Positions 9,670 through 21,908 of a DNA stretch of 64,000 bases are shown here, in pieces (the stretch's first letter is position 1; each line of letters begins with the position of its first letter). Below the pieces are notes generated by a model, which was given only the letters and a program-made list of their open reading frames with translations, was not told the origin of the DNA and searched no databases. The stretch spans positions 77,742,981-77,806,980 of the forward strand of contig OX344762.1 of NCBI GenBank assembly GCA_947034895.1, written 5' to 3'. Origin of the DNA: Rhytidiadelphus loreus. Taxonomy: Eukaryota > Streptophyta > Bryopsida > Hypnales > Hylocomiaceae. The position numbers and the translations under genes are program-made.

Positions 9670-11340
9670 TTTTGTCCAGATATAACTCTATAACAAATAG
9701 CTAGGGAAACTAATCGGTATGTGTAAACCAATTTTTCAATTTTTGAAGCTCCATTTTGTTATTCAAGTGTAAATAGGGTGGTAAGAATAGATTAGAAGAC
9801 AATATATGTGAATATAATAAATTAATCCCTTTGATAAATGGAATTGACTGTAAACAGATTAGAAAGACTATAGTTATTTTGGAAGATACTAATTTATGAA
9901 TTGTTATGACAGTTATGGTTCTTGGCACTTGTGGTAAAGATTTGGAAAATTACCTAAAAGACTTTTAGACTTGTTTTCTTTGTTATTTTTCTTGTTATTA
10001 TCTGTGATAGTTTTGAGCCCCTGACCATAGTCTTTGGTCTCGTATGTGTATGTGTAATTTGTGTTTAAAGTTGTTTGCAATTATTCTCAGTGAATGAAGA
10101 ATTGAAGTTGTAATTGAATTGTCTAAGTGTTATGAAATTTGATCTGTGAATTGATTGTGTATGAGATTGTATGAACCTGTATAGTTGATTCAGTCTATAG
10201 TCCATATGGAAGTGTATTTGAATCTCTGAAGTAATGTTCTACAATTATGTAAGAGAATGCTTATCAAATGTGTATTGATAAAGACTATAGTCATAGTACT
10301 GGAAGCTATGTAATGACATGTTTATGGTCTATAGAAGGAGTAATCTATATGAGTGAGGAGAATGAAGTCTATAGTCTAAATGCATGTGTATGTGGTTATG
10401 GATTGTATGTTGTTGAAAGAAGTTGAGACTATGGTCCTAATAGAATGAATCTGGATGAAAAGTAATGAGTGGTAATGATTGTATTAACTGTTAAGTCCAT
10501 AGTCTTGATGCTGAATGTGTATGCAATAACCGAACTATAGTCATGTTGAATTAAAGACTGGAATATAGAGAAATTATAATCTAACTTAAGTATATGTAAT
10601 TTGAGTGATTTGCATAAATGCAATAGACCATGGAAGTGAATGGAAGTGATTCCCTGGGTTGTGATTTGAATAAGTGAATGAATCTAAATATAATATGAGT
10701 ATTGAATAATAAATGAAGAACATTGGAATATTGTGAGAGATTATAATGACTATGGACAAGATTGATTAAATGATTTAAGAGTGATAATAAGTGAAATGTG
10801 ATGGAAAGATTTTCCATTATAGAAATTAGAAATGAATAAGTGAATCTAAATATTAATGTATAAAAAGACCATAGTGGCATAGTCTGTACCAGAATGGAGG
10901 CGGAGCATAAAGATTATGAACAAGAAAAATTAATGATAAGTATCATAAAACTTTCTCTCACGGAATAGAGAATCATTTAGGAAACTAAAGAAGACAAATA
11001 AAGTAGAATTTGTTTATGCTTAGTTTACTGGAAATTGCATTTGAATTATGTTATAATCTAAAAGGAAGATAAAATGAACCAAAAAACTATGAACTGTTAG
11101 TAAGAAAGAAACTTGACTATGAACATAATGTTGTTAGTGTTGTGAAGAGACAGTAGTCAAGTCGAGAGGAAAGAAAGGATTGAAAACTTAAACCTTTTTA
11201 ATGATACTTTGGATGCCTTCAGAGGGATATTTGTATTTCATTTCTATTTAACGAGTGACTTTAGCTACACTACATTAGACTATTTGATCATTCCCTTGAT
11301 TTTAGAACCCCTATACTATAGTCCTGGGTTGTTGCGAGTA
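9670..11340. other. AT-rich region peppered with GACTATAGTC-like words
   Basis: No gene is readable. The palindromic word GACTATAGTC or one-base variants (ctatagtc, ccatagtc, gactatgg) recurs roughly every 50-120 bp, for example near 10030, 10196, 10285, 10328, 10370, 10430, 10500, 10535, 10750, 10870 and 11310. The word and spacing suggest decayed tandem or subterminal repeats of an element whose ends I could not locate. Confidence 0.45.
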
Positions 11341-11353
11341 GGCAAAATCTAGA

Positions 11354-11657
11354 CATTAGATGGGATCGGGGGGAGGCTAGAAGGCCGTTTCAGGCCCGTT
11401 CCCAGCTCCGTTCCCCCGGCCCCCATCGAACGTGGGTGTCAGAAGTTTTTTTTTTCAAAAAAAGAAAAAAAAAAAAATTTAAAAGTTCATAAAATGAAAA
11501 ACAAGGTTAAATTTATTTATTTATTTTTTCAAAAAATCTGACCTGGCAGTCGCTTGGCCAGGTCAGCACATGTGAGGAACGGTAGGTTTCGGCGGATTTC
11601 GACTGGGTTTCGGCTGGGGAACTCACAGCCCTCTTCAATGGCTGAATCCCATCTAAC
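11354..11657 (+). mobile_element. MITE, 'cattagatgggat' family, copy 1
   Basis: The left end reads cattagatgggatc and the right end aatcccatctaacg, which form terminal inverted repeats. Inside are a GC-rich block containing 'gccgtttcaggcccgttcc', a central A/T homopolymer tract, and a second GC-rich block. The same order in opposite orientation is found at 14688-15002, and a diverged copy at 56625-56915. No coding capacity. The target duplication is not clear. Confidence 0.65.
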
Positions 11658-11689
11658 GCTACAGTACGCTAAAACCAAATGGGACACAT

Positions 11690-12485
11690 ATGCTAAAAAG
11701 AAAAGGTCATTAGAAGGGATGAAAATGGATAAAGATTGGTATGATGTCACTATTATACATTTAAACTTACATTCTAAATGCTAAATCCTAAACCCTAAAA
11801 TTTGAACCATACATTAATTACTAAAAACATTGGTGCGGTGTGTGGAATATGTTTGACTTTCAATTCGCTTTAAATGAAATTATCATAATGTTTACATATG
11901 TAGACCTCATTGACTTATTCATTTATGTTTCCAATGATTTCCTGGTTTTCTTCATCAATTATTATGTGCCAATGTACAAATGTGGAACATGAAATTATAA
12001 CCTGAAGTGTTTCTTGAAGTTTTGTTGTGAAATGCATTGATAGTTTGAAACACCAAGGTATACATAGTACAAGTAATTGTATTACTTTATTATTCTATTA
12101 GAGGATGCTACTAAAAATGCTTTAAGTACTTTAACGTAGTTTAATATAATTCAAGATTAAATATTATATTTATATAATAAAAATATAATTGAAGTTATTT
12201 TCCTACACCTTTATACCTATATCTACATCCTAAATTGTAAACCATGAACACTATATCCTATACCAAAAATATTGGTACATAGGTAGTGAAGAATATGATT
12301 AACCTTCAAATATGATGATTCCACATATATAACAATTATAAACCTCATTTGTGTACATTTGTATTGTATTTCTATATTAAAAATATAATACCATCAATTC
12401 ATCATGTTCTAATATGCAAATGCAAAATATGTAATTTGGATTTGAAGGGTTTCTTTAAATTTGGGCTTAGGCCACAAGATATATA
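11690..12485. repeat. Dispersed repeat, inverted relative to 48540-49240
   Basis: This stretch contains aaatcctaaaccctaaa, 'aaaaacattggtg', 'tgtgtggaatat', 'acaaatgtggaacat' and 'ttagaggatg.tac.aaaaatgctttaag'. All occur in the same order on the complementary strand at 48540-49240, where they lie inside the hAT-type element. About 700 bp is shared. A second, shorter partial unit (from about 12230) repeats part of the pattern. The copy is interrupted at its right side by the foldback MITE at 12486. Confidence 0.7.
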
Positions 12486-12637
12486 CACTACAAGAAAATG
12501 AGGGCATATACAACTTGTCCACTATGACTTCAATGACAAAAACGACTGCAAAACAACTTGTTGCAGTCGTTTTGCAGTCGTTTTTGTTGGTGAAGTCATA
12601 GTGGACAAGTTGTATATGTCCTCATTTTCTTGTAGTG
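12486..12637. mobile_element. 152-bp foldback CACTA MITE
   Basis: The element starts CACTACAAGAAAATGAGG and ends with the exact complement, CCTCATTTTCTTGTAGTG. It is palindromic almost to the centre (one mismatch in the first 45 bases). It is flanked by the 3-bp direct repeat ATA (12483-12485 and 12638-12640). The centre carries ACGACTGCA words, also seen near the left end of the CACTA element at 7527, so the two may answer to the same transposase. The near-perfect arms suggest recent insertion. Confidence 0.9.
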
Positions 12638-12640
12638 ATA

Positions 12641-14687
12641 CATACCAAATTCAAAGGATCAATACTATTATACTACAATTGTAAAAGTAATTTTATTAGA
12701 TGGTGCTAAATTGGAGGAATGGAGAATCACCCATGTCCACATGAGCTTGTGAAGTTTTTCAAGACCAAACATGTATAGTATGTAATATTCATTGATTTTT
12801 CAAAACAATTGCATCCTAGTGTTTCAAAGGGGAACATGGATTTCTTTGGAGTAAATCATAAATTTTTAATTGAATGAAGAAAAATGCTTCAATGCTTGTG
12901 ATTTAAATAATGATGACATTGAATATCATTCACATGAATAATTAATATTTATATTTTGGAACATATTGTCATGGTGAATCTTATGAGTATATTAGAAGTC
13001 TTATCAATTGGATGTTGTAAAGTAATCTTCATAGCCGTCTGTATATCCGTCCATCCATCCACCATTAAATGCCTCATAATATACCATTGAAAAGATCTTG
13101 TTGAGAGCTTTTTAACAATGTACTATGTATCAAATTTGAACTACAATTGTGGCGGTGGGAACCCTCCAAAGATTGCCCATCTGCCTAGTTGTCCATCCAA
13201 CTATCCTGACCTATCCACCATTATACCTAGTCGTTCGCATGTCCTAGAAGTTGGCAGATGACAACGCGAACGGGGGCAGTTGGGGTGGACGACCAATACA
13301 ACTACAGTCCGGCTGTCTAATTGTGTGGATGCCGCACAGTCCACAAAGTCTCAGCCATTAGATCTAGAAGATAACATGGATAGCCATTGCAGATGGGGTT
13401 AGTCGGGGCAGATGGCTAATGTGGATCCAGACCATTCATACACGCGGCCAAGTAATTTTATTTATTCCCTTGGTAAAATCACAATTTTCAAATGTCACAC
13501 GATGTCCGGAGGGTAGAAGATGCGAAACGTTTGGACATGACCCTTGATGTCTGAATGCCTTGTCAACTCTAGCACAAATGACAAAGATTATGCATGCATC
13601 CCTATAAGTGAGTGGCCCTCGTTAATGATGTGGAAAGGACTACTTACACATAGATTTTTGTTTAGGGTTCACAAACCCATTCCAATGCACTGCAACTAGA
13701 GTTCCTAACAACACACCTTTCAAAAGTCAAACAAGTCTAAACGAAACTTCGTTGAACCAACCATTGGATAAGCTAACTCTCAATGAACTATAAACTACAA
13801 AAAAAAAATACTATATATATCTCTTTTTATTTCTTCTTCTCCACTTTGTCTAAAAGAGTTTTTTAGAGATTGAACACACATCTTCTGATCTTTATTGATG
13901 TCTAATAATGTCAAATTGACTTTCTTTTGAGAAAAATCTCCTCTTTGGGATTCAGATTGAAAGCATCTTCTTGTCTTTACTAGTGTTTAATATTGTATTT
14001 ATATTTGGAGATGGCCAAGTTTTTCTACTCGTTTTTTGAATTGTGGTAGGATATTACTAATTGTGTTGGAACTTTCTTATTAGCTTTGTCATCACATATT
14101 GATTTTTCAACCGCATTAGAAGTAAGTTATAGTACTAAGTCTATTGTCTCGTAGTTGCCTATACAATTTATTGATGGCAGCACCAAAAGTAGATTGATCA
14201 TATAGCTTTGACCTTTAAAGGCCTTGAGAAAGAAACTAGTATATAACTTTTGTTGCAATTGTCACACATATTAGTGGCAGAGATTGCCATGAGCCTTAAA
14301 GACTTTCTTGAGAAAGAAATTAGCATACAACATTTATTACAATTGTTGTATAAATAAATGACATAGATTGTTAGTGAATCTATTTATAATTTGTTTATAC
14401 TTTTATGGTTAAGAATTTGTCATTATGAGTTGGATGTGATGATTTGAATGCTAGTTCACCTTCATCTCAAGTCTCAACCAAGGGACATTTTGGGACTTTA
14501 CAAGAAGCATGATTAGTAGTTGGAGCTTGAAGTTTTGAAATTGCAATAGTATATTTGGCATGGTACTAGATTTGTAGCTTTTGTAGATTATAATTACAAC
14601 ACCAAGGCTCTTTTGTCTTGTTATTGAGTATGTGTCACGCCATTGTCGACAACTCTATCTATCTTGTTGTCTTTTTTGATGTTTCAT
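12641..14687. other. AT-rich stretch without a gene; fragment related to the hAT-type element at 13065-13210
   Basis: At about 13065-13210 the words gcctcataatata, 'gagagcttt..aac' and 'ctccaaagattg' followed by 'ctgcctag' match the complement of 51180-51310 inside the hAT-type element. This is therefore an inverted fragment of the same family. GC-rich 'ccgtccatcc' and 'gtccatccaact' words around 13040-13210 resemble that element's subterminal vocabulary. No coding sequence was seen. Confidence 0.45.
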
Positions 14688-15002
14688 TAGATGTGATTTC
14701 CCTACTGGAAAAGGCTGTGAATTCCCAAGCAGGGAACCCTCCGAAACTAGCTGTTTGCGAGCTTTGTTGACTTGGCAGAACGACTACCACGTTGTTTTTA
14801 AAACAAAACAAAAAACAAAACAAAAAACAAAAAACAAAAAGAACTTTGTTTTTCATTTTAAGAACTTTAAATTTCTTTTCTTTTCTTTTTGAAAAAAGAA
14901 AAAATATGACATCCGCGTTTGATGGGGCCCGGGGGAACGGAGCTAGGAACAACCCTGAAACGGCTCTCCAACCCCCACGGATCCCATCTAATGTTACAAA
15001 CT
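14688..15002 (-). mobile_element. MITE, 'cattagatgggat' family, copy 2 (opposite orientation)
   Basis: Ends: tcattagatgtgat on the left and ggatcccatctaatg on the right. Read on the minus strand it follows copy 1 block by block ('gagccgtttcagggttgttcc', 'agctccgttccccc', a central A/T tract, then 'gttccctgcttggg'). The short ORFs at 14659-15057 are this element's repeats, not genes. Confidence 0.65.
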
Positions 15003-15646
15003 TTGCAGTGTAGATGTGTTTGCAAATGTGCATTTGTTTGATTTGTTTGTGTGACAATTTAGTTTTTTAGAGTACTACTTTGGGGTCTTCAAAATGTTTT
15101 GGAAAGCAGAAGTTTAGGGTTTGAATGGAGAGAAAGATGAGGATGCCGAAGTAGATTCCTAGAAATTCTTGATGCTTAGTTCATTGAGTTGTTCCAATTG
15201 AAATTGCATACGATTGTCAAGTAGAACAATTGTCAATAATAAGTTCATTTATAGGACTTGTTCCAATTTTTGGATGTATCTTAGCCTCGCATGCATTCAG
15301 AATAGAGATTTGTCTTTGCTTGTTTGTAGACTATATGAGAGTTTGGTCTAATTTATTTTTCCTTTGATATTTGAGTTGAACTCCTCTTTTTTTTGGATGA
15401 AACATATAAAAACTCTGAAGCTAATACAATTAGGACAAGCACGACTTGTATGATGGTATGGTATGTGGAGATCTAAAACTAGACAGAAAGAATGCTTTCA
15501 TTACCTTTATGAGTAGTCACTACTTCAAGATCAATTATCTTATGATACTTGTTGATAGAAAATTTGATGTGAGATGGTTTGGGAGACCCAATACCTTCAA
15601 TCTATATGCCAAAATGGAAACAATAGTGCTAACATGATACTTGTAT

Positions 15647-16205
15647 AAAGTTAGATAATGTAAACCTGCAGTTTGAATGATTTTGTAAGGCACTGCTCAT
15701 CTACCGTCTACCGTTTGCCAACATGTTTACCATCACATCCGCTAGTATGTCCACCAATTGCATCCACCATCTTGTTTGCTAATCGTTGTTTGTTAGTAAA
15801 TCTGCCATCTACCGTTTGTCACGTCCGTTTATCCTAGGGTAAATCTAGCAAACGGCTCCATTTTACCAACTAGACATAGGGTTCAGACACTTTAATTGAC
15901 ATCACTTAGTTAATTTCACAAAGTTAGATAATATAAACCTGTAGTTTGAATGATTTTATAGGGTGCCATTGTCTACTATCCGTTATTTGTTGTCCACTAG
16001 TATGTCTGTCGTTCACTAGCCTGTCTATCGTCCACTATCTGCCATTGCACGTGCCATTGCAATGTGTCCCACTGTCCACCGTCCACCATTGTGTCTACCA
16101 TTGCATCCGCCTACCCGTCTTTCATTGTCTGCCAATGTATTTGCCAGGCCACTTGCCGTTCACCACGTCCGTTTACTTTAGAATAAATCCAACGAACAAC
16201 TCTTT
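15647..16205 (+). repeat. 273-bp tandem duplication with CCGTC/TGTCC-rich body
   Basis: 'aaagttagataat.taaacctg.agtttgaatgattt' starts at 15647 and again at 15920, giving a 273-bp period. Both units contain runs of 'tctaccgt', 'gtccacc' and 'cacgtccgttta'. The second unit has a longer CCGTC tract. The frame at 15946-16218 is a by-product of this repeat. Confidence 0.65.
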
Positions 16206-16218
16206 TTACCCAACTTGA

Positions 16219-18500
16219 TGTAGCATCCACATGGTTTGCACATCCTAATTTTGGACGTAAATTTGATTGGGACGTAGGATTTTGTCAATCATGATTTATA
16301 CCTCCAACAACAATTTGGGTTGCCCTCCCCCCCCTCCTAGTTGCAAGCATGCGAGCCTCTTCATCTCATGAGTGTGGGCTTAGAAAAACTCCTTTACGTA
16401 AGAAAGAAGTCACAAACTCAAGGAATTTTTTTGGTCACGTACACCACCTCAGAATCCGAGCCACGTTCTTGTACCACAAGTATTGACAACGCTTGTCACG
16501 CCCAAAGCTCCTACTCGGATTTCACTTGTTGGGATGCAATGAGGAAAGAAGTGTCACTTGATCAAGGAGTTGCATGGCCTATAAAGCTCTTCCAATTGAC
16601 GCCCCTTGACTCTAGAACCAACGTTGAAGTTCTTCATGAATCCTCTGAGTTGTCACTATTGGGTTGCTACTTGCAATTGTGATATCTCTCATGAACACCA
16701 CTTGAACTCAAAATTTGTGAATTCTAAAAAGTTCCACAATCAATTTACTTCCATAAACTGTTGCAAACCACAAATTTTGTCTCCATACCTATTTGTACCT
16801 CCACCTGAGTTACATTTTGTCCCTTTGTTTCAAAATCAAATAGCTCCTACTATACGAATGTCATAGTCCTTAAAGGACGCTCCAAATAGCCATGACGTTG
16901 CAGATTTTATTCAACTCACCTCCAAAACTAGTAAACAATTGTGTAAGACAACTCCAAGCTTGAGCACCTAACCTTTGAGGTGAGGATCCAACGAGAGTGT
17001 GACTTTTCCAACAAAATACGTATGTTGATCATATAAGATATGCTTTGCCCTCCAAAATATATTGTGGACTCATTTCCCATAGACACAATTTCTTCATACT
17101 TAAAAAAAAAATTCTAATTCTAATTATCCCTAAGACTAATGCCCACAATATTGAAATTACATGTATTTGCAAATACTTCCTATCTAAACCACTATAGGTT
17201 GAATACTCCAAACATAGGCCAATTCTAGCACCAACTTCCTAAAAGGGTTAATTAACCATTGTCTTCATATATTTTGTAATGTTTTTGTGCTAAAACTAAG
17301 TTAAAACTAATACAAGTTGTATTGTAATTAACACAACCATAGGTAGTTTTCTTTAGCATGAAAAAACTTGTCTACATTTGCTTTGCTTGATGTCTATTTC
17401 TAATCAAGATTCCACATACTATAATCCAAAGACAATGATAAGGAATGAGTTGGTGGTTGTCAACATGAAAATGTTAAGTGCATCATTGTGACCTCAAACC
17501 TTGAATTTGTCACTTAAACAATAGATTTCAAATAACAATGCATTGAACAAAAGTAATCCAAATCATAACCTTTGAACAAAAAATTTGTAAAGCATAAGAG
17601 TGAATTACAACATAATAGAAGTTCAGAGGAAAATTATAAGCAAAAGTTTGAAGTAAATTTTTACAATTGAGTATCTATTTAACTCAATTTTGGAGGCATC
17701 TCTCAAAATCATTAATAGACACTTCACATGTTATATTAGACCAAGATGCACCCTAATCAAATTTTGTAAAAACATTGACATGACATTATTAAAATATATA
17801 AAATACAACAAACGTAAGAAAATATTGGTTTGAAAAGCATTTGGAGGATTCTGATGGAATCGAACAGCATATGGTCTTATTGACTAAGTGAATGCATATA
17901 ACCAACCAAAAACTTATAAGAGAAAAATTTTAATAACATAATTTTTTCCAGCCCAAGTTAAGTTTTCAGTCATAGTAACCGGAGCTTATATCTTGATTCA
18001 GAGGTCAAAGTTCCATAAAATTCAAGCCCACAATAGATTTGCATCACATATACCTCCCAAATTATTTTCTTAGAAAACTGCCAAATTTTGAAGTGAGACA
18101 GAGCTGCGCAAAATCAGCTCCAACCATAATTTGGATTCTTGAAAACTTACGATTTAACCTCATTATGCATTATGCAAAAGAAGTGGAACCCTTGGGTATC
18201 TAGACGTTAAGTTTTTCTCCTCAGTAAGACTCTAAAATCAACAAAGAATCTTGGAGCCTAGTAGATGGAGATGATTCTGCAGTCCAGAGAATAAACAGGT
18301 TTTTGTGCAAGCAAGACAACATAAACTAATGATCAACGAACTTCATGAACATCAAACACAGATTACGGTTAATCACTTTTACAAAATATAACGGACATTT
18401 ACATTGCTTGCATTGCAGCAAGTACCTCTTTTCATGAGCCTTTGATAACTACAATCAAGAGAAAAAGACCAAATAACTTACGGTAGTGCCCAGTGCTGGC
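16219..18500. other. AT-rich stretch, no supported gene
   Basis: Frames at 16341-16866 are short, have low-complexity or Ser/Leu-biased translations and show no domain. The 3' flank of the minus-strand hydrolase gene starts just left of 18501. No RNA gene or target-site-flanked element could be delimited. Confidence 0.4.
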
Positions 18501-21500
18501 TCAACCCCAAGGATCGTCCCAGCCTTTCGGTCCACCCTTCTTGACGAAAGTTATCATAGCACGGACAGCTTCTTCCACACGGTTGGATAAGCTGTGATTA
18601 CCCCATGGAATTGCCATTTTCTCTGCTCCTCCCATAGCATCACAAAGCCTACAGGGTGCACCGTACCCAATAAGGTAGAGGATACTATTAGCGTCACTTT
18701 AAGCATATCAACATATAAGCATATAAGGATACTACAAGTTAATCACCATATATAGGAGTGATCTTCGGGAGATTGCTATAGAGCTGTGGAGAGACCGCTT
18801 TGGGAAAAAGTGTCAACTCCGTTGAAATCAAAAAATGTCTTATCACTACGTTCGAATTTCTGATGCAAATCACAATGTGGGAGGTTGTAAACCACTATAA
18901 ATGACAGTAAACAACCCCATTTCCATTCAAAGATCAGTAGCCATGTATCCAAGTCATGCGTATACCACTCGCTAATAAGTCCAACCAGTAAGAACAGAGG
19001 AGGAGGAGTTGGAAACATGGGTTGGTGTAGGAGACAGGATTAAGCCTCTCACGATTTAGGGTTTAGGGTCTGTGCAGTTTCCCATGCATACTTGACTTCT
19101 GAGGCTAAATGTGTAGGGTAACTTCATTTAGGTTTAGCAAATAGTATTGAAATGAGAAATTGAGATCACTGCATTTCAACCCCTGGCTGCCAGAATTTTG
19201 ACACTGAATTTCCGCTTGCAAGAGTTTTTCACAAGATACTACCCTTCCTCAAGATTGTTGGGATGTATTCAGATATTACACATTATAGCTGACAAAACCA
19301 AGAATGCATTTCAAGATTACAATTGCAGATTCCAGCAAACTTGGAGAGCTTACCGTTTGATGAGTTTGACTTTGTCCACAGATTCCGGCACATACTCGTC
19401 TGACATTGAGAATAATACCTGGAAATCACAACAACCAGAAATCACTAACGTCAATGAACTTGATAGTCTGAAAGACTTTAAACCCAGAGAAAACGCATTC
19501 CACACTCCAATTGGAATGTTTCAAACAAATATGTTGAAGTGCTAACACTACCTGACAAGGTACCCGTGACATGTGCCCCAGTCGCGCTTTCAGCTGCGTG
19601 TCAGAAAAATCTGAACTGAACAAGTCGTCATCACCCGAGTACACAGTTAATGATCGGTACCTGCAAGCAAGTGAAAAGTTTGAGAGCCGAATGAAGTCAT
19701 TTCCATGTTATTTAAGATGGAGGATATTGAAACTGTCAGGGATCCGATCCTGTCTCTAATACTGAGCCCTGTAACAAGAAGCATCTCATCTATTTACACT
19801 CGGCTAGCAAAAAGTGCACGCATCACATAGTTACATGACTACGGTTGCTGACTTTTGAATGGAAATGGGGTTGTCTACTGTCATCTGAATCGGTCTACAA
19901 CCTCCCACTTCGATTGATTCCATAAGAAATTCAAGTACGGTAATAAAAAAAATTGATCTCAACAGATTTGGCTCTAGTACCCAAAGTGATCTCTCCACAG
20001 TCCTAAAGTGGTCTCCCAAAACTCACATCCCTACATACTCGTTAAAATGCTTAAAAAGAGGCAAATAGTATCCTCTACGTTACTATTAAGACCAGAATAA
20101 ACAAACTTCACCCCTAGGCAAGAGAGAACATTGGGTGAAGTTCTGAAAGCAAAAGTGTCATGATAGCATGAGAAAGTGAGCATACAGCACAACTGGCTTC
20201 CCATATACTTTTGATGTAATCACAATATTTTTCATTTTAGCAGCTACTGGTACCTATTGGCGGTTATTGGTGCTTCTGGGCTAGCGTCTCGGGGCATCAG
20301 CTCCTCGCCTTTACCCTCCTTGATCATTTTCTCCGCCAATTCAAGCATGGCCTGCGTCTCAGGTAAAGTAGCTCGGAACTCTCTGTCGCTGACTGGTGCC
20401 TGACAAAATCAATTAACCATAATGAACTTCATGGAAAATTGAGCAGACTTGTTCCCCAGAAAACCAAACAGACCCCTTCACTGCAGCCATTGATGCAAAC
20501 ACAATGGAATTGCGGGGAGAAATGTACTTGTAGAATGGCCCCCCTCACTGCACGTGTGCAATGGCCACCAGTTCGCAAATAATGGACAATATCCTGGTGC
20601 ATCGTATTGAATCAGATACTCATCAGACAGACAGACATCAAGTCAATGTAAAATGTGTTTTTCAATATACAAAACCTATAGTATGCTGGGTTTCCTCCTC
20701 CAGATCCTCTGTAGTACAAACTAGTCTGCAAACCTTAGAGATTATCTTAAGAACTTAATCCATTGATGTAAAAATATCACTCTGACCACCGCCAAGTATC
20801 ACATATGGATATGTACTCAAGAAAACATACCTGGCAACCTGTGCTATGGCCAACAAGAATGAACCCCTCGGAATCTTCCTGGTCAATCAAGTAATTGAGA
20901 AGCTGCTCGATCTCTATCGCATCCTGTACATCACAGGAACCCGACAGGTGCATAAATTTTCAACATCTTCTCGCAACTAATTTGTATAAGCTGCAAAAGG
21001 AACAACAGGCAAGCCCAATGATAAAATGAGAGGGGTCCGAAAAAGATCGTTACCTCCTTCAGACTTGAGGTACCAAACCCGGTGTAAGAAGACGTAAAAA
21101 GTGGCTGCACCAATGACCATTTTTCCGCTTCCAGCGCTTTGGCAAGCGGTTCCACGTAACTGCAATTCCACGGGCACACACCGTCAAGAAAACCTAACTT
21201 AGTTTGACTCTGATAGTATCGAATGTCATTGATTCTTTTCCAAACAGAGTGCAGTAGTCAACTACCGCAACCCGAGACACGATGATGTTGAGGCATGCGG
21301 CACAGGCAAGGTAGTAGAGACAATTCGAGATTATTAAGACCAGCAATCACAACCCTTGCTTGTATCTCCTCGTAAACAGTAGAAAGACACAATCCTCACC
21401 GTGGTGAAAACATAATCAACGTTAGATAACCACTATGAAACAGAGCTCAAATACACTCGATCACCAACAAGATCAACCTAAACCGAAGACAGACTGCCAG

Positions 21501-21908
21501 CAATTCAATGGGAAAACAGTACGCACTCTGTCGCAAGGAATCCATCCGTCAAACCTCCAATGAAAACCACTTGCTGCTTGTAATTCCCCGTTTTGAACGC
21601 AACCTTCAAAACCACTCAATCCTCAACGAGTTAGCCAAATCTCATCTCTACAACCCCAACAAGCACATCAAGATCACATCACAGCAAGCACAATACACCA
21701 CATTAGGGTTTCTCAAAGTGCAGAATTCCCATACCACTCCCTCCAGACCTAATTCACCCCCAAAACTAACGATTGAGCAAAATTCGATCAACACACAGAT
21801 CGACAATGCAAGTACTCCACGAATTCACGCATGCGCAACCTGGATCGACTTGCTGCCGTACTTGAACAGAGAGCCTTGCAGCTTCGGCAATTTCCCTCTC
21901 ATGGCCAT
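18501..21908 (-). CDS. DUF1749 / UPF0613-type alpha/beta-hydrolase, nine exons
   Basis: Exons on the minus strand are 21840-21908, 21527-21603, 21054-21159, 20831-20923, 20528-20593, 20254-20399, 19552-19660, 19354-19418 and 18501-18648, joining into an 879-nt frame (292 residues plus stop). Every join has GT-AG borders and keeps phase. The product reads LFKYGSKSIQ, then VVFIGGLTDGFLATDYVEPL, the nucleophile elbow GHSTG (Ser111), APVSDREFRATLPE, YSGDDDLFSSD, FSMSDEYVPE (Asp229 a plausible catalytic acid), and GNHSLSNR (His262 a plausible catalytic His). It ends GPKGWDDPWG. This is the order of plant DUF1749 proteins, whose substrate is unknown. The start is uncertain, because the first exon is open up to 22130 and may begin further upstream. 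The first donor (cag/gttgcg) is weak, and the same six bases follow the next acceptor. Confidence in the family is high; confidence in the first exon is moderate. Confidence 0.92.
18776..18935 (+). repeat. Intronic inverted repeat, arm 1 (intron 8 of the hydrolase gene)
   Basis: Words such as 'gagctgtggagagaccgctttggg', split here as gagctgtggagag and 'ccgctttggg', followed by gtgggaggttgta and caaccccatttccattcaaa, match the complement of 19853-20015 in the same order. The arms lie about 0.9 kb apart, on either side of exons 7 and 8. Confidence 0.75.
19853..20015 (-). repeat. Intronic inverted repeat, arm 2 (intron 6 of the hydrolase gene)
   Basis: This arm carries ttgaatggaaatggggttg, acaacctcccac and 'aaagtgatctctccacag', the complement of arm 1. 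Together the arms could pair in the pre-mRNA and loop out 19354-19660, which holds exons 7 and 8. They are probably two inverted copies, or the two ends, of one short repeat family. Confidence 0.75.

Noticed and set aside
14659..15057. Minus-strand 132-codon frame with a Phe-rich centre
   Set aside because: Covers MITE copy 2 and its homopolymer tract; no motif.
15690..16205. CCGTC/GTCC repeats considered as a CRISPR-like array
   Set aside because: Spacing is irregular, there are no constant repeats with unique spacers, and the context is a plant nuclear genome; it is a 273-bp tandem duplication.
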